Shown here in pieces: positions 9,961 to 22,187 of a DNA stretch of 64,000 nt. The position numbers and the translations under genes were made by a program. The notes beneath the pieces were generated by a model. The model was not told the origin of the DNA. It searched no databases and saw nothing but the letters and a program-made list of their open reading frames with translations. The stretch lies in assembly GCF_000516985.1 (NCBI RefSeq), contig NW_006917091.1, forward strand, positions 7,045,521-7,109,520, read 5' to 3'. The stretch comes from Pestalotiopsis fici W106-1 (Eukaryota > Ascomycota > Sordariomycetes > Amphisphaeriales > Sporocadaceae). Positions within the stretch are counted from its first letter, which is position 1; each line of letters starts with the position of its first letter.

Positions 9961-10000
9961 TGCAGGTGGTCCCCGGTTCGATCCCGGGATTGGGCCCAAC

Positions 10001-10006
10001 TTTTTT
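10001..10006 (+). terminator. RNA polymerase III terminator (T6) of tRNA-Pro
   Basis: Six T residues start five bases after the last base of the acceptor stem; a second T5 run follows shortly after. Confidence 0.75.
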
Positions 10007-10357
10007 GACTTTTTCTGCTTCTTCCTCTTGTTGCATTTTTGTTATGATGTGATGCTTTGCTTGATCATCATTTTTTCATTTCATTTGGTTCGTTTTTCTT
10101 TTTTCTCTGCTTTGTTTGGTTACTGAGGGATCCGCGTTTGCCATGTCGTGTCGCTGAGCGTGGAAGGCGCGTTTGCATCCTCGACTACCAGACTATGGTG
10201 TAACGCCGCCAACAATGCGTTGTACAAATCGCTGCATCACTTTAAATCAACTTCAACTAAACACACTCTATCGGCTCTGAGTGCATTGTCATTATTTGTC
10301 ATCACAACGCGATGTATTTGGCAATGCTAAATACTTGAACCACCACTAGCTGAGCTT
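10007..10357. other. Intergenic, T-rich then unremarkable
   Basis: A T-rich stretch follows the tRNA terminator. Nothing else was recognised before the 3' end of the reverse-strand transporter gene. Confidence 0.5.
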
Positions 10358-12171
10358 TTATGCAATCACAACCTCTCCAAACAGGCGCTCCCTCTTCATC
10401 GTGACAGCTGCCAAAGTTTGCAGGCCCCCTGCGACAATCACAAGAACAAATGCAGTTTGCATGGCACCCGTGATTGCATCAACTGCCGCGCTCCTCAGTT
10501 CGTCGCTCAAATGCTGAAAAAGGACACTCTGAGTGCCAGAAACGGCGTTCTGTATCTCTTCCGGACTAAAACCTTGACCAGCCAAGACCACACTCAGATT
10601 CCTGACGGCGACGGACTGAAACACTTGGCCTCCAATCACCAGACAAATGGCTGTAGACCCAATCTGGCTGACATTTTGCATATTGATGGCATTGACAATG
10701 TCTCCGGATGGGACCTTGAGCGTTGCCACGGCATATCCCAACTGCAAAGCCAGACCAGTTCCCACACCGACAATGACAGTGAAGCCGTAGATATGCCCGG
10801 CTGGTGTCGACGGCTTGAGGTAGACGTAGAGCAACGACCCACCCAGCGTCATCAGAATCCCCGAGGCAAGATAGAAGGGCATGTAGAACTTGACCTTGGA
10901 CAATGCCCGACCGGACGCCAGGTTGACGCATATGGTGACGAGAAGAAAAGGCAGCAGCCGGACTGCAGCCATGAGGGCCGTGTCGCCAGCAACAAATTGA
11001 AAGTAGACCGGGATGTAATATGTCGTGAAAAATAGCGACGAAACGCAGCATGATGTTCCAATGTACAACGAAATTTGCGTCCTGGACTTTAGGAGGTGTC
11101 CCGGAAACGACCTAGTCGCCGCAGTGGTGAAGATGCAAAAGTATTGCTGGGCAGCATATGCCACCAAGACAACAAGGAACACCACTATGGTTGCAATACT
11201 GCGTCCATCCGCCCACGGCCAGATCCCACCGGCAAAAATGAATGCTAGGGCAAACGCAACCCAGAAGCCCGCACTGAGAACAAAACCGATGAAATCGAGC
11301 TTTTCGATGCGATCACGGACAGATCCGCTGCTATAAGGTCGAATGGCTGGGAGGTAGAAGAGGTACACGGGCGCAGTGATGGCACCAATGACTAGGTCTG
11401 TTCAAAATCCCGGATTAGTATGATCTGGCAATGAGAAATGATTCTGTAAAACGTACTAATGTAGAAGCCCCATCTCCAGGTAGCAGAGCTGACTGAGAAC
11501 CCACCACCCACTACAGGCCCAAGGATACACCCGATACCCCAGAAAAACGCAATTCCCGTGATATAAGTGCCACGCTCTTCTCGAGTGGTCATGGCCGAAA
11601 AGTTATTCAATCCTCCAAGATAAATCCCCGTCCCGCCCATACCGGCAATGATTCTCCCGACAATGAGAGCATTCATGGTGGGTGCCGCACCACAGAGCGC
11701 CGAGCCGGCCTGGAACAGGACGATACCCGCAATGTACAGCCACTTCATATTGAACTTTGCAAACAAGGCACCATAAGGCAATATGACGGCGACCGAGCCC
11801 AGGGGAAACGCCGCGCCGACCCAGGCGAGCTGCGCAACCTGTCCAAATGTCTCAATCACAGCCCCCTGGACATCGGCGGCAATGGTCGTGTCGAGGCCGT
11901 ACATAAGAGCTGATACGTAGAGGGATGCGCAGACTGTCACCCAGCGGAAACCTCGTATCTTGCGGACGTTGTCAGCAAGTGCGCCCGCGTCCTCGTTGCC
12001 ATGCTGGTCTTTTTCGGTGCTCGGGGCTGGGTGAGGTCGCTGGCCTCTTTCGATCTGGACTTCGCTGATTTGTCGGAACAGCACGTTATGCTCTGGAATG
12101 GAATCGAGTCGTGGGACTGGACATTCTTCTTTTGTTGTCGTCGATGACGACGACGATATTGCAGTCTCCAT
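10358..12171 (-). CDS. MFS multidrug/toxin efflux transporter (DHA2, 14-TM type), 2 exons, 584 aa
   Basis: Predicted proton-driven exporter of small molecules in the plasma membrane. Exon 1 is 12171-11457 and exon 2 is 11397-10358. The 59-nt phase-1 intron (GTACGT to CAG on the reverse strand) joins GFYI to NLVIGAITAPVYLFY. The cytosolic N-terminus (about 75 residues) is Ser-rich. The helices include ALMYGLDTTIAADVQGAV, the LIVGRIIAGMGGTG motif and WGIGCILGPVVGG, the antiporter motif C that marks drug efflux members. Total length and helix number suit the 14-helix DHA2 family, which includes fungal mycotoxin exporters. It is divergent from the hydrolase gene at 13172 across about 1 kb. The substrate is unknown. 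Confidence 0.85.
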
Positions 12172-13171
12172 TGCTGAAAACTACCCAGGCGAGATGGCGA
12201 CGCAGAGATTAATGGCAGAGACTATTCTGCTGCAATGGAAAAGGACAAGTCCAAATTTCAACAACCCAGATATGTATTTCATTCATATTGCCTAGAATCG
12301 AAGAATATTGCCTTGCATCCCCAAGTTACAACGAATATATGATATTCCAATGGTCCCCACAGTTGACGAGATGATAGTATATGACGCTGTCTCATGGTAA
12401 TCAACTTTATCAAACCTGTGGACCGCATTTGTCAGTCCCCGAAGGCCATCGGCGGAACGATCGACCTTGAGACAAAGCAAAATATTCAGACGTGATCATT
12501 TGGACAAGCCGCATATAGGAAATGGTAGTCGCATGGACTAGAGCTAGATTCCATTTGGAATGCGGTCTTCTTATCGCATTACTAACCTTTTTTCCACTAC
12601 ATTTGCACATAATCACTGGCTGATTTGTAAGTCGGTGGTCAAAAGCCAGTCTAGTATACTGGATAGAGTTTGAACAGGGAAAACTATTTCCCATGCCAAG
12701 CACATGATTGGAAATAGGTAGAGACTTATTACAAGCATAATGCACAATTTTCCCGTGTTTAAATCGCTGCCGCAGATATCCTTTCTTCTATTTGCTAAAA
12801 CTTACAAACAAGATGTTTCGTGTTTAGCCAGCTGAAGAGACTAGGATCTGTTCAAGAAGTTTGGAGACTATAATGGCAAAAACGAGATCCTGTTTTGGCG
12901 CCGGGATCACTCAATGCTTGCAATGCCATGATGATCTTGGCAGAAATGCTGAAATAGAAATCCTCTCGTGAGGGAGCTGACTGAAAACACACGACCAGCC
13001 TTGCTCAATTGAAAGGCTGCTATCATCGTTCATCGTTCGGGTACCGTCACATTGCGGCGCAGCACCTAGCAGTCGTCCAGTTCCGAACTCCGTTGGCCCC
13101 TCTGCAAATACGACGTCAGCCATGAAATTGAACGTCCGCCTGTCAACAGGAATGTGGCAACAACACACAAC
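12172..13171. promoter_or_regulatory. Shared divergent intergenic region of transporter and hydrolase
   Basis: About 1 kb between two divergent start codons, so both promoters must lie here. No other gene is recognised and no specific operator was identified. Confidence 0.5.
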
Positions 13172-14961
13172 ATGCAATATCTGTTGTTCTGTTTGGCATT
13201 CCTTGCCACCATTCCTCCTAGTATCGCAAAAGGTACAGATCAGGCTCCCCTCAGGCATTCTGAGCTACCTCGAAAGACTGTAATCAATCATGGATTGGAC
13301 GCCGACACTAGCCGATACATTCAAGGTATTGCAGAACATTTCCACGTCCCGAGTATCTCCATTGCAGTTCTAAATGGAAACGAGACGACATTTGAGGTAT
13401 GCGTGTTCATATAAAGAATCTTTTTGTAATCAGGGACTGAAGCATCATCTAGGTCTTTGGCCATGCCATCTTGCCAGACACCCTAGCCACGCTAGATACC
13501 ATGTATTATATTGCATCGTCCACAAAGTCTTCTACGGCCGCTTCACTCTTGTATACTCTGAGACAACAAGAGAAGACCAGCGGCAACAAACAACAGCCAT
13601 GGACCGTTGATTCCAAGCTCAGGGATATACTGGGTGAGGATTTTGCTCTGCCCTCGGAGTACGCGACCCATCACGCAACAATCAAGGATGCGCTTGCACA
13701 CCGTCTCGGACTCGCGCGCTGTGATGAGTCCTATGGGGGCGAAGACTACGGCATCTCGGACTTGGCCCGTAGCCTGCGACACCTTCCCACCATCGCCGAG
13801 CTGCGCCAGCAGTATCACTACCTGAATCAAGGCTACATGCTCGTGCAGGCCGTGATTCAAAAACTGAGTGGACGCTGGATTGGCGAGGTGCACCGCGAGG
13901 CGCTTTGGGAGCCCCTAGGTATGGATACGACTGTCATCAAGCTTTCTGATGCGCTGGAGCTCGACCGTGGAGCCGGCAACGCGACCTTGGCGTTTGGATA
14001 CTCCTACAACCCTTTGACTGGTCGCCACGATCACCAACCCTGGACGGACACGGATCTGGTCGGCGGCGGCGGCATCATCAGCACTATATCGGACATGGCA
14101 AAATGGGTGAGAGCATTCGTGGAGGGCGGTGCATCATTGCCACTTGGCAAGCAGGACTTTGAAGCTCTGAGAACGCCACTGATAATTACGGGAGGCTCTG
14201 TTCGCATTGAGCACATGTCTCCAATCCTCTACGCCATGGGCTGGGATACGATGCACTACCGCGGCGAACGGCTCATTACGCATTCGGGCGAGCTGCCGGG
14301 CTACTCATCACAAATGGCCTACCTCCCAGACCGACAGTGGGGTCTGGTCATGTTATCCAACGCCGACGCCTTTGCACAGGAGGCGTTTGAGGCGATATAC
14401 TTGCGGCTCTTGGACGACGGCCTCGACGTACCCGCAAGCGACCGGCAGGCCGACCTCGTGCCCGAGCTGGACGCGTCACTGGAACGACAGGTGGACACTG
14501 CTGTAGGCGATGCCAGGAAGAGGTTCTACCCACACGCCCCCGATCCGCCGGTCCCACGCGCCCTGCCTCTTCAGGCGTATACTGGCCGGTACTGGAACGA
14601 CGGGTTCCGCGAGCTCAAGCTCCGGGTCGAAAAGAAAGCGCTGGCGTCGACGCCAGCGTGGGATCCCGAGGCACCTGTGCTCCGGGCTGACTGGCATCGC
14701 GTCGTGAACACAACCATTGAGCTCGAGTGGGTTTCGGGAGAACAGTTCCTCGCCTGGGTCGAGACTGAGGTGTGGTCGCTATTGGGCGGCGCCGTGCCGG
14801 CCGAGTTCAGGGTTGGTGCAGATGGCAAGGTAGAAAGCTTGGGCGTTTACCTAGAGCCGAGCTTGATTGAACGGGGAGAGATGATTTGGTTTGATAGGAT
14901 AGTAGATGATGATAAGGAGGACGAGTTGAACGTGGCTAAGAGTATGCCGGGGGAGTTGTGA
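13172..14961 (+). CDS. Secreted serine beta-lactamase-fold hydrolase (class C / transpeptidase-like), 2 exons, 577 aa
   Basis: Predicted extracellular or vacuolar serine hydrolase of the beta-lactamase/penicillin-binding-protein fold. Exons are 13172-13396 and 13453-14961 (56-nt intron, GTATGC to TAG, phase 0). The start was placed at the ATG giving a clear signal peptide (MQYLLFCLAFLATIPPSIA); an upstream in-frame GTG is not a credible fungal start. The catalytic SxxK is S97-S-T-K100 and the YxN motif is Y198-L-N200. HSGELPGYSSQMAYLPD near residue 350 fits the third active-site strand region. A C-terminal beta-rich domain begins around LQAYTGRYWNDG. Fungal homologues act on esters, lactones or amides, so the substrate cannot be read from sequence. 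The neighbouring divergent exporter suggests a joint role. Confidence 0.85.
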
Positions 14962-17900
14962 TTACGCTCCGTGTCCAGACACACTCGCTTGAGATGAGGC
15001 AAAGGTGCTATCATCCTTATATGCAAGATGCCGGTTGCCAATATGTACTGTTCATGGCAACATCTCCAGACTTCTAAGCTGCAAGTCGTGTCAATATTCT
15101 TACTGCAATGCTATAGCCCTCTCAACGACAAGACTGTGAATGTGATATCATCAGAGTCTTGATTATGCAGAAATGGGAGCAACAATATCAAGCTCTAGAT
15201 GACTGACAACATTCGTTTATGTCTGTCTGTGTATGCTATTCACAATCACTAATTTCTGACACAGCCAACATCAATGTTCGGGCCAACGATAAATGCCAAA
15301 GCCACCGCGATCTTAGAGCAAACAAACACGTTTTCGCCTAAATTGGCCTTTTCCCCCGCCAGACTTTCTCATTCTCATTTTCTTTTTCTCTTTTTAGAGA
15401 TAATGACTATATATAGATCCATCAGATCATTGAAGACCATTGCGTCAGCGCAAGGTAGTGAATAGTACTAGGTTTGGAATCCTGCTGCACGAAGGGATAA
15501 TACAGACTGTGCCGTATTCGAGAGAGCTCATGGGTTTCTGGACCAAAGCAAACTGAACTTTTGAAAATATTACCAATTTCTGCGAAAGCTGCATGTCAGA
15601 CGTGTTGTTGCACACGGGCCTTGACGGTTTTGATTCCTTGAGACTGGATAGTTCGAGACCTTTGGAGCATTCTTTTGCAGATTGTTCCACTCAAGTGCCA
15701 AGAAACTGCGCAGAACAGATGCAGGCAGCGTCAGTGTGTGCTCGTGCACTGGACTGGCGCCGATCTTTGACCCATCTCCGCGCGATTACTTGCCTACCAC
15801 TTACATGGGTCGACCATTCCAACGCAATGGAGATTCCGAATAATGCGATCTGGGCGCCTGGTGCTTCTCCCGGGAGGAAGGAGAAAAATGGTCGAGCCCA
15901 AGACAGCAGGGCTGCATGTCGGATCTTTTCAGAATGCAAGGAGTTACGTACGTCTTGTCTCGGAGCGCTCTAGGAACCGACTGTTTGCGGTGAGTCTATC
16001 ACGGCTAAGGGTTCAGCGTTCTGCCGACGCCCGTGCAGGGAGTGACCCGGCTTTGGAATCATTTGAAAAGTTGTTGAGAAAGGCTTGGGTATCTAGAAAC
16101 TACCTAGGCAGAGTGCACGGCTTGTCTTCTGAGGTTAGGATATGTTACATATATCACATTTTTCGAGAATGTGATGAAGCAGCTGTAATTTCCTGGCTCC
16201 AAATCGCGACATGCCATACACTAATGGAGCGAGAACCGCTTAACTTTGGCCCTAGAACAGGTTCCCCAGATCGCTAGAGATTACCCACATCAGCTGCATT
16301 TCAGTGTAACATGTCAAATCTCGGCAGCCCAGAATTGCAGCAACATTGCCGTCTGTCATTTATGATGTAGTATTTCATTATTAGTCTTTCTCTTGGCCTG
16401 CTCCAAATCGTTTGTCGTCGCAGCTGTAGCCCCAGCGAATATGCATGCAGGCTTGGGAGCATACACCTACCATCCATACTGGCAGATGGGCGCAAGAGTG
16501 GGTGGCTGGGCGCGCACGGTAAACGGAGGTGATGTTCCTCGTCCACGTTCGAAGTAGCTCTAACCATGATATCGGGTTATCAAAGAGCCTAGGCTAGTAT
16601 AGTCGAGAGATGTTATCATCAACTGAGGGGAAGAGCAGGTCCGTGGCCTTCTTCATCTGCACGTCTTGAGCGGCCCCTCCCACGTGGGTGATCAGATGTA
16701 ATAGGTCTTGGAGCCACTCTGTATATACCGCAGCCTTCCACTCACCCACCCATTGGCAATTGAACCGTACATGTTCCGTGCAACCACCGGAGCTTTTGAA
16801 TGTGACATTACCGCCACAGATGGCTCGGTCCGCCTCTCTCTCTCCCTCTTTTGTTTTTCTTCATGATTTCATCCGACATTTGCTGCCTGTGAGTTGTGTG
16901 ACAGAATTTGTGGCGACTGGATGTGACGGCAAACGACTCGAGCCAAACACCAAACACTGGAACTGCCAAAGTGATAAAGTGGATGCCGTTTTCGTTTTGA
17001 CGTGGGCTATTTGCAGGGCTTGGCGGTACAGGGTGTATGTGACGACGGGCGCAACCTAAAGTGAGAAGCTCTGGAGCCGTGTATGATGTTATGGATCAGT
17101 TCCAGTGACCAGGGCAGATTTGGAACCAGGAACCTGAACCATGGTGACATGGTCCCATATATTAGTAGTACGAAATAGGCACAGTACTATGCATAGTAGC
17201 ATCTTCGCAAGAAGCTAAATACATAACCTAGTCTAGGTAGTTCAGTCGATCAAACACGTCTTGGGTGGACTCGGTATATGGCCCTCTTGGCCCTGGGCTT
17301 GCTGGCAGGCTGGCCAAAGCTAATGTTGGGAATACCCGGAGGATTGATATCAAGGAACGACTGGGAAACGAACCCGGGGGGCCTTTTAGTGGAACGGTGA
17401 TCTCCGCCCGATACCACCCTAAAAATCCCACTACACCACAGAATACTCTCGGCACTTTTCATTGTGCATAGTAAGCCAACATGTTATGTAAGTAGTACTA
17501 TATAATTCTGTTTCATCAAGGCACAGACATGCCTGGATCGCTGATCTTTCGTTGGAGATCATTGAGCTGAGCTGGAACAAGGGAAGAGAAGTTATATCCG
17601 CGTTGCAAAGATGGCATGCAGAGCGCGAGTGTGCCCAAGTGAGCAATCAATGAGCGTACATAAGCAGCTGCAGTAATAAGCAAGCCCAAATGTCGAGATT
17701 GAGGTGCGTGCATATTACACTGTGGAAGCAGATCCATCTTTCTGCGATTGCAGCCACGTATTTATCTCGTTTGTCGACCTTGATACCCAAAGGTGATTCA
17801 TTTGCTCCTAATCTCCCACTGCCACGACTGATGAGTGTGGTCAGTATATTGTGTATCCGTGCTCTCTATCTGCTTAGGTATGTGTTCGTACGACTCTTCG

Positions 17901-18734
17901 TTATCACAGCAAAGCGATGGTTACACGGCCTATCATGACATGGAATAAGAAAGTACATCCCTTGAACATCCGCAAACGATATAGGAAATATATGGGGTAA
18001 AGCGATTGGTTGAGATCAGACCTCCAGCATGTGTCTCTCTTCTTTTTCAAACTAGAGAATTCAATATTGTAATCATGTAGACTGAGTAATATCATATACT
18101 CGCGGTCTGTGTCTCACTTTATCCGCCCGGCTTGAGGCCAAAGCGTCCGATTGTTCTTGTCTATCTTGTTCGTCTAGCGAACGATACCCATGGGACCCAT
18201 ACTGCCCTGGTCGCCTCAATAGGAATGGCCCCCCTCACTTGGACCCCTGCCCATGATCAGTGTTGCGCCCTGGCCGCTGTCACTGATGCGCACGCTGACT
18301 GCCCAAAACGGGTTCGTCAGGATGGCTACGAGGTTGCATGCGGCTGCAAGCATTTGTTTCCAATCCTCGCATGTCACCGTCAGTGTGCAAGCCGAGTCAC
18401 GGCCACGCGAGATTCCATGTTCGTTCCTGTCTTACATTTGAACAGGGCTCCGGGCTGGGGGCACAACGGGTCGGCCGGCGCGAACGTTGGTTGGGAATTT
18501 CGGGAGTATTTTCCCTCTCTTTTCATAAAGACAGCCATGGGCCCTCCCAGAAAGCAAAAACCCGAAACGGAGCACCGGCACTCGTTGAACTGGTCCAAGA
18601 CACCTTGGACAGTTATGATATATCGAAACCACTGTCCTTGTTAGGACGGCACAAGTTTCTTTCGTTTCGTCAATAGAAAAAAAAAAAACCGAGCCGGCTC
18701 TTGGTATAACGACCAGAACTACTTTCTGGCCACC
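14962..18734. other. 3.8-kb region without a recognisable gene
   Basis: Several open frames of 60-170 codons exist on both strands (for example 15593-15973 and 18132-18644), but none shows a domain, signal peptide or splice-supported extension and many overlap antisense frames. No tRNA, 5S rRNA or repeat was found. Base composition is ordinary, so this is not RIP-affected DNA. Confidence 0.45.
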
Positions 18735-20227
18735 ATGGCGTTGGACTCATCTTTCTCGATGAGCAACCTTGGTGAAGCAGAGCCATGGTCGAATAGGCGG
18801 TCCGTAATTCTTGGTGTCATTATTACATTCCTGGTACGCAATGCTTCCCAAGCATAAAATTCATTTCTGTCCGAAGCACAACCACGTCGTCTGACTAGTT
18901 TTTAAAGATAACATCATGGTTTTGCGTACTTGGACGTCTCTACGTTCGTGCCAAAATTGTACGAGACCCCGGGTGGGATGATCTATGTGTTATGTTCTAT
19001 GCTGTAAGTACTGATGAACAATCACACCTTGAGGATTATTCATTCTAACCTACTGATGCAGCTCTTTACAACCATTGGGAGTATCTGCGTTCTGCTGGCC
19101 GCGGATCGCTATGGACTTGGCCAACACTTTTCGTCCCTCACGCCCGAGCAGATGGTAGCATACCTCCAAGTTTTCTATGTCTGCAACGCGTCCTACTGTA
19201 CGGCAACGGCCTTTATCAAGGAAGCCCTGCTCCTCCAGTATCTGCGCGTTTATGGTCGTGGGCACATCATGTGGCGCCTCACCTTTGCCGTCATCATTTT
19301 CACCGCAATCTGGGGAGTCGCCTACTCCTTCATTGCTTGGGTTCCGTGCTTCCCCGTGACCGGTTTTTGGACGGGTAATGGCAAGTGCTACGGCTACGGC
19401 TCGCCCATTCCTACTCAGTTTGTCGGCACCTACGAGAGCCATACGGCCATTAACATGATCTTGGACTTTATTGTCCTCCTCATTCCACTGCCGCTACTTG
19501 TCAGAGAGGGGTCAACACTGAAGCAGAAACTACGGATCCTAGGTTTGCTCATCATGGGTTCATTGTAAGCGGTCTCTCAGTTTCCCCTTTCCAAGCTTTC
19601 TCATTTCTTCCCTTCGTCTTCTCTCTTGCCTCATACAGAACAAGAAAGTGCAATACTAACCGACATCACCCGAACAGAGTCATTATGCTAGCCATCTGGC
19701 GTCTCGCCACTATCATCGACCACCAGGCCGCGACCTGGCCAACACACGACCCGACCTGGTACGGCCCCATCAGCATCATCCTGGCCGTCCTCGAGGTGGA
19801 CTGCGCCGCCATTTGCGCCTCGATTCCCATCTTCTGGCCGGTGCTCGAGGCCCGCTGGGGCACCATCTTCATCACCCAAGAAATCAAAATCACGCGCGAG
19901 GACCGCCGCTTGGAGGAAGAAGCGGCCGTGGCGGAATCGGCAGCAGCAGTGGGAGGCAGCGACAGGGATTATTATCACTCCTACTTGCAACACCACCAAC
20001 ATCAACAGCACAATTATCACGGCTCCAGGGGCAGTGGCAGCGAGCTCGAGCTCAATCTCAAGCGGTCCGAGAGCAACCGCTCCTTGGGTGGAACACATTA
20101 CAATGACATGTTTGTCATGCACTCGGTTGATCCTCTTCGCAGCCCGACGTTGGGCCAGGTCCGCACCGCGGCTGTTATTGAAAGCGACGCGGCCAGGGAC
20201 GCTGGCGGTAAGCGATGGGGATTTTGA
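18735..20227 (+). CDS. SAT4/PTH11-like rhodopsin-fold integral membrane protein, 4 exons, 418 aa
   Basis: Seven-helix membrane protein of the fungal rhodopsin-domain (SAT4) family, often described as PTH11-like GPCRs. Exons are 18735-18833, 18899-19003, 19062-19564 and 19678-20227; all joins keep frame and carry GTACGC, GTAAGT and GTAAGC donors with AG acceptors. Family hallmarks are LGRLYVRAKIVRDPGWDD early, FYVCNASYCTATAFIKEALLLQY, CFPVTGFWTGNGKCYGYG in the extracellular loop, and the MILDFIVLLIPLPLL helix. The cytosolic tail (about 110 residues) has a His/Gln/Tyr tract and ends without a known motif. Ligand and pathway are unknown; relatives include a surface sensor in plant-pathogenic fungi. 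Confidence 0.85.
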
Positions 20228-20504
20228 GGGGACCGACTGACTAAGACTAGTTTAAATCCTCTAATATATAAAATAATATGAAGAAAGGACCTCGAAATTA
20301 TTCACACCGCCCGTGGTGGTCGTACTATATCTGACAGAGAATGACATTCTGAATGCCCTGACGCAGAATACGTATCCAGGCAAGGACCAGACACAAATCC
20401 ATTCACCAATAATGCTCGAACGAATACCTAGTCAGCGGGGTGGTTTCTTTTCATGACCACGATGCTATTCATCTGTTTTCCTGATTATCAACTACCTATA
20501 TTGT
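20228..20504. other. Intergenic between convergent genes
   Basis: Short AT-rich spacer between the 3' ends of the membrane-protein gene and the disrupted P450 gene. Nothing else is seen. Confidence 0.5.
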
Positions 20505-21949
20505 CTAGAGCTCCTTGTAGAAATCGCCGCGGGGTGTAAACTGAAGGAACGGCCCATCATGGTCGGAAGTAAACACATCCTTGAGCCTGAATTCCGTATC
20601 ATGGTTTGAACCCGACGTGTCTACACTTTGGGCAAAGTCAAAGTCAAAGTACCACAGAGTCTTTGCCAGGGCCATGCCAACTTCCAGATAGGCGAGCGGT
20701 TTGCCAGCGCACGCGCGGGAGCCGGCACCAAAGGGCATAAAGGCGGCCGTGTTGCTCGCCTTTTCCGAGGACTCGGTCGATGATGACGGGAGCCACCGCT
20801 CGGGCTTGTAGGCAAAAGGCTCGGGGAAGTAGTCGGGGTTGTGGTGGATGGAGTAAATGTTGACTCCAACCTGCGTGCCCTGGGGAATGACGCGCCCGTC
20901 AATGATCAAGAGCTCTTTGGCACTCTCGAGCGACTGCTCCCTCCACACCGTCCCGGCGACGGGTGGCGACAGCCTCAGCGCCTCGTTGATGCACGCGTGC
21001 AGGTATTGGCAGTTCGCGAGTTTTTGCCCGCTCTTGATATCGTCGCCAGCCGTAAAGGTGGATCGAATCTCCTTGGCCACTGTCTTTTGGCACTCTGGGT
21101 TCCGCGCCAAGTAGAAGAAGAGGGAGCTGAGCGCAGTAGAACTCGTGTCCCCAGCGGCAGGGAGGAAGAAGATGGCCTCAGCCCACAGCTCGCTCAGGGT
21201 GATCTTCTCGTCCCCGGAAGCCTGGAGGGCATCCGCGAGGTGCGAGTACAAGTCGACGCGTGCATACCTGTCCTCGGCCAATCTAGCCTTGATCATCTTC
21301 CTCAGGGTTGGAAGAAACGCTTCGCCCTTGATGATAGCTGGAACGTAGATTGGGATGCCGAATTTGATGGTTTTCAAAAATCTTAATTGCATGTACACTA
21401 AACAAGAGCACAAACTCAGTGAGTTCTGTCAGCAATAAAGGACTGCTAGTTGTGCTCACAGTTGATGATCCAACTGCCTCGTGCTATAGCGCGCGGGAGG
21501 TACCGATGTTCTTCCTCGGTCTGGAGTCTCAAATTGTATCCAAACGCAAGCAGGGCGGCAATATCGAGCCCCAAGTATTTGCAACGCCGGGACATGTTCA
21601 CGGCAGACTCTGCACCCGTCTTTGTGGTAGATGTTGTTGAGAGCTGCTTCACAAAGAGGTCGATCTGTTCCGTGATGATGGGTTCAAGGCTGCGTATTGA
21701 TGTTGGCGTGAGCAGCTGACTGACCAGTCGGCGCTTGAGGCGATGGACCTGTGGGTTGATGGTATTGAAGACATTTGTGGTCGACGGGTCCATGTTGCCA
21801 TCCTGGTAGCATTTTGACTTGAGCACATTGTCGTTTTGATAAATGTCTGCCAACGTGTAAGTTTATTTGCTATACTAGGCAGCCAAAGTGAGTGTAAGCT
21901 CGGTGGGTGGGAAGCTGTATTACCATTCGCAGCTTGGACCGAGTTGAAC
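20505..21949 (-). pseudogene. Cytochrome P450, C-terminal part of a gene split by a retrotransposon
   Basis: The 3' half of a P450 gene on the reverse strand: rest of exon 3 (21949-21924), exon 4 (21846-21460) and exon 5 (21397-20505), with introns of 77 and 62 nt. It carries the I-helix motif AAGDTSS, ExxR (EALR), PERW and the heme loop FGAGSRACAGK (Cys at about residue 450 of the ancestral protein). No stop or frameshift lies inside these exons. Upstream exons are 5.3 kb away at 27579-27208, beyond the Copia element. Removing the element and one target-site copy gives a single frame of 518 codons including stop. The gene as it stands should not make a full-length enzyme. Its substrate is unknown; sequence style resembles fungal secondary-metabolism P450s such as CYP65. 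Confidence 0.85.
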
Positions 21950-21954
21950 ACTAG
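21950..21954. repeat. Target-site duplication ACTAG, left copy
   Basis: Five-bp direct repeat flanking the Copia element; matches 27208-27212 exactly. Confidence 0.9.
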
Positions 21955-22187
21955 TGTCAGATGGTGGACTATGGTTCCTATACACTAGCGTGTGCTTAAG
22001 CATACGGATTAATATTATAGTGTTTAGATAAATATACGGGACCTTTTAGGGATTAGCCGGGGCTACCTAAATAAGCGTATACTTTATTAAAACTAAAAAG
22101 CGTAAAATATAGATTAATATATTATATAATTAATATTAATATTAGATTAATTTAAACTTTAATAGGAAAGTATTATTTTAATTAATA
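21955..22187 (+). repeat. 5' LTR of Copia element (233 bp)
   Basis: Begins TGTCAG and ends TTAATA, a RIP-altered form of the usual CA end. It aligns without gaps to the 3' LTR; by eye about 39 positions differ and all are transitions. Its outer ~50 bp keep more C/G than the rest. Confidence 0.9.

Larger units (their letters stand above)
9841..9995 (+). tRNA. tRNA-Pro (anticodon CGG) with two insertions
   Basis: After removing two insertions the gene folds as a 71-nt tRNA. The acceptor arm is 7 perfect pairs (GCCCAAT with ATTGGGC). The D stem is GTC/GAT. The anticodon stem is CCTGC/GCAGG with loop TTCGGGT, placing anticodon CGG at 9925-9927. The T arm is CCCGG-TTCGATC-CCGGG. A-box-like TGGTCTAGCGG and B-box GGTTCGATCC are intact. 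The first insertion (9859-9910) lies in the D loop just after the conserved GG. The second (9929-9960) is at the standard 37/38 position, and its TCGAAG can pair with the anticodon region as in ordinary pre-tRNA introns. A T6 tract follows five bases after the 3' end. Identity is confident; whether both insertions are removed in vivo is inferred. Confidence 0.85.

Noticed and set aside
13154..13171. Upstream GTG start for the beta-lactamase-fold hydrolase
   Set aside because: GTG is not a normal nuclear start, and the ATG at 13172 gives a clean signal peptide.
18132..18644. 170-codon open frame upstream of the SAT4-family gene
   Set aside because: No recognisable domain, and overlapping open frames on both strands.
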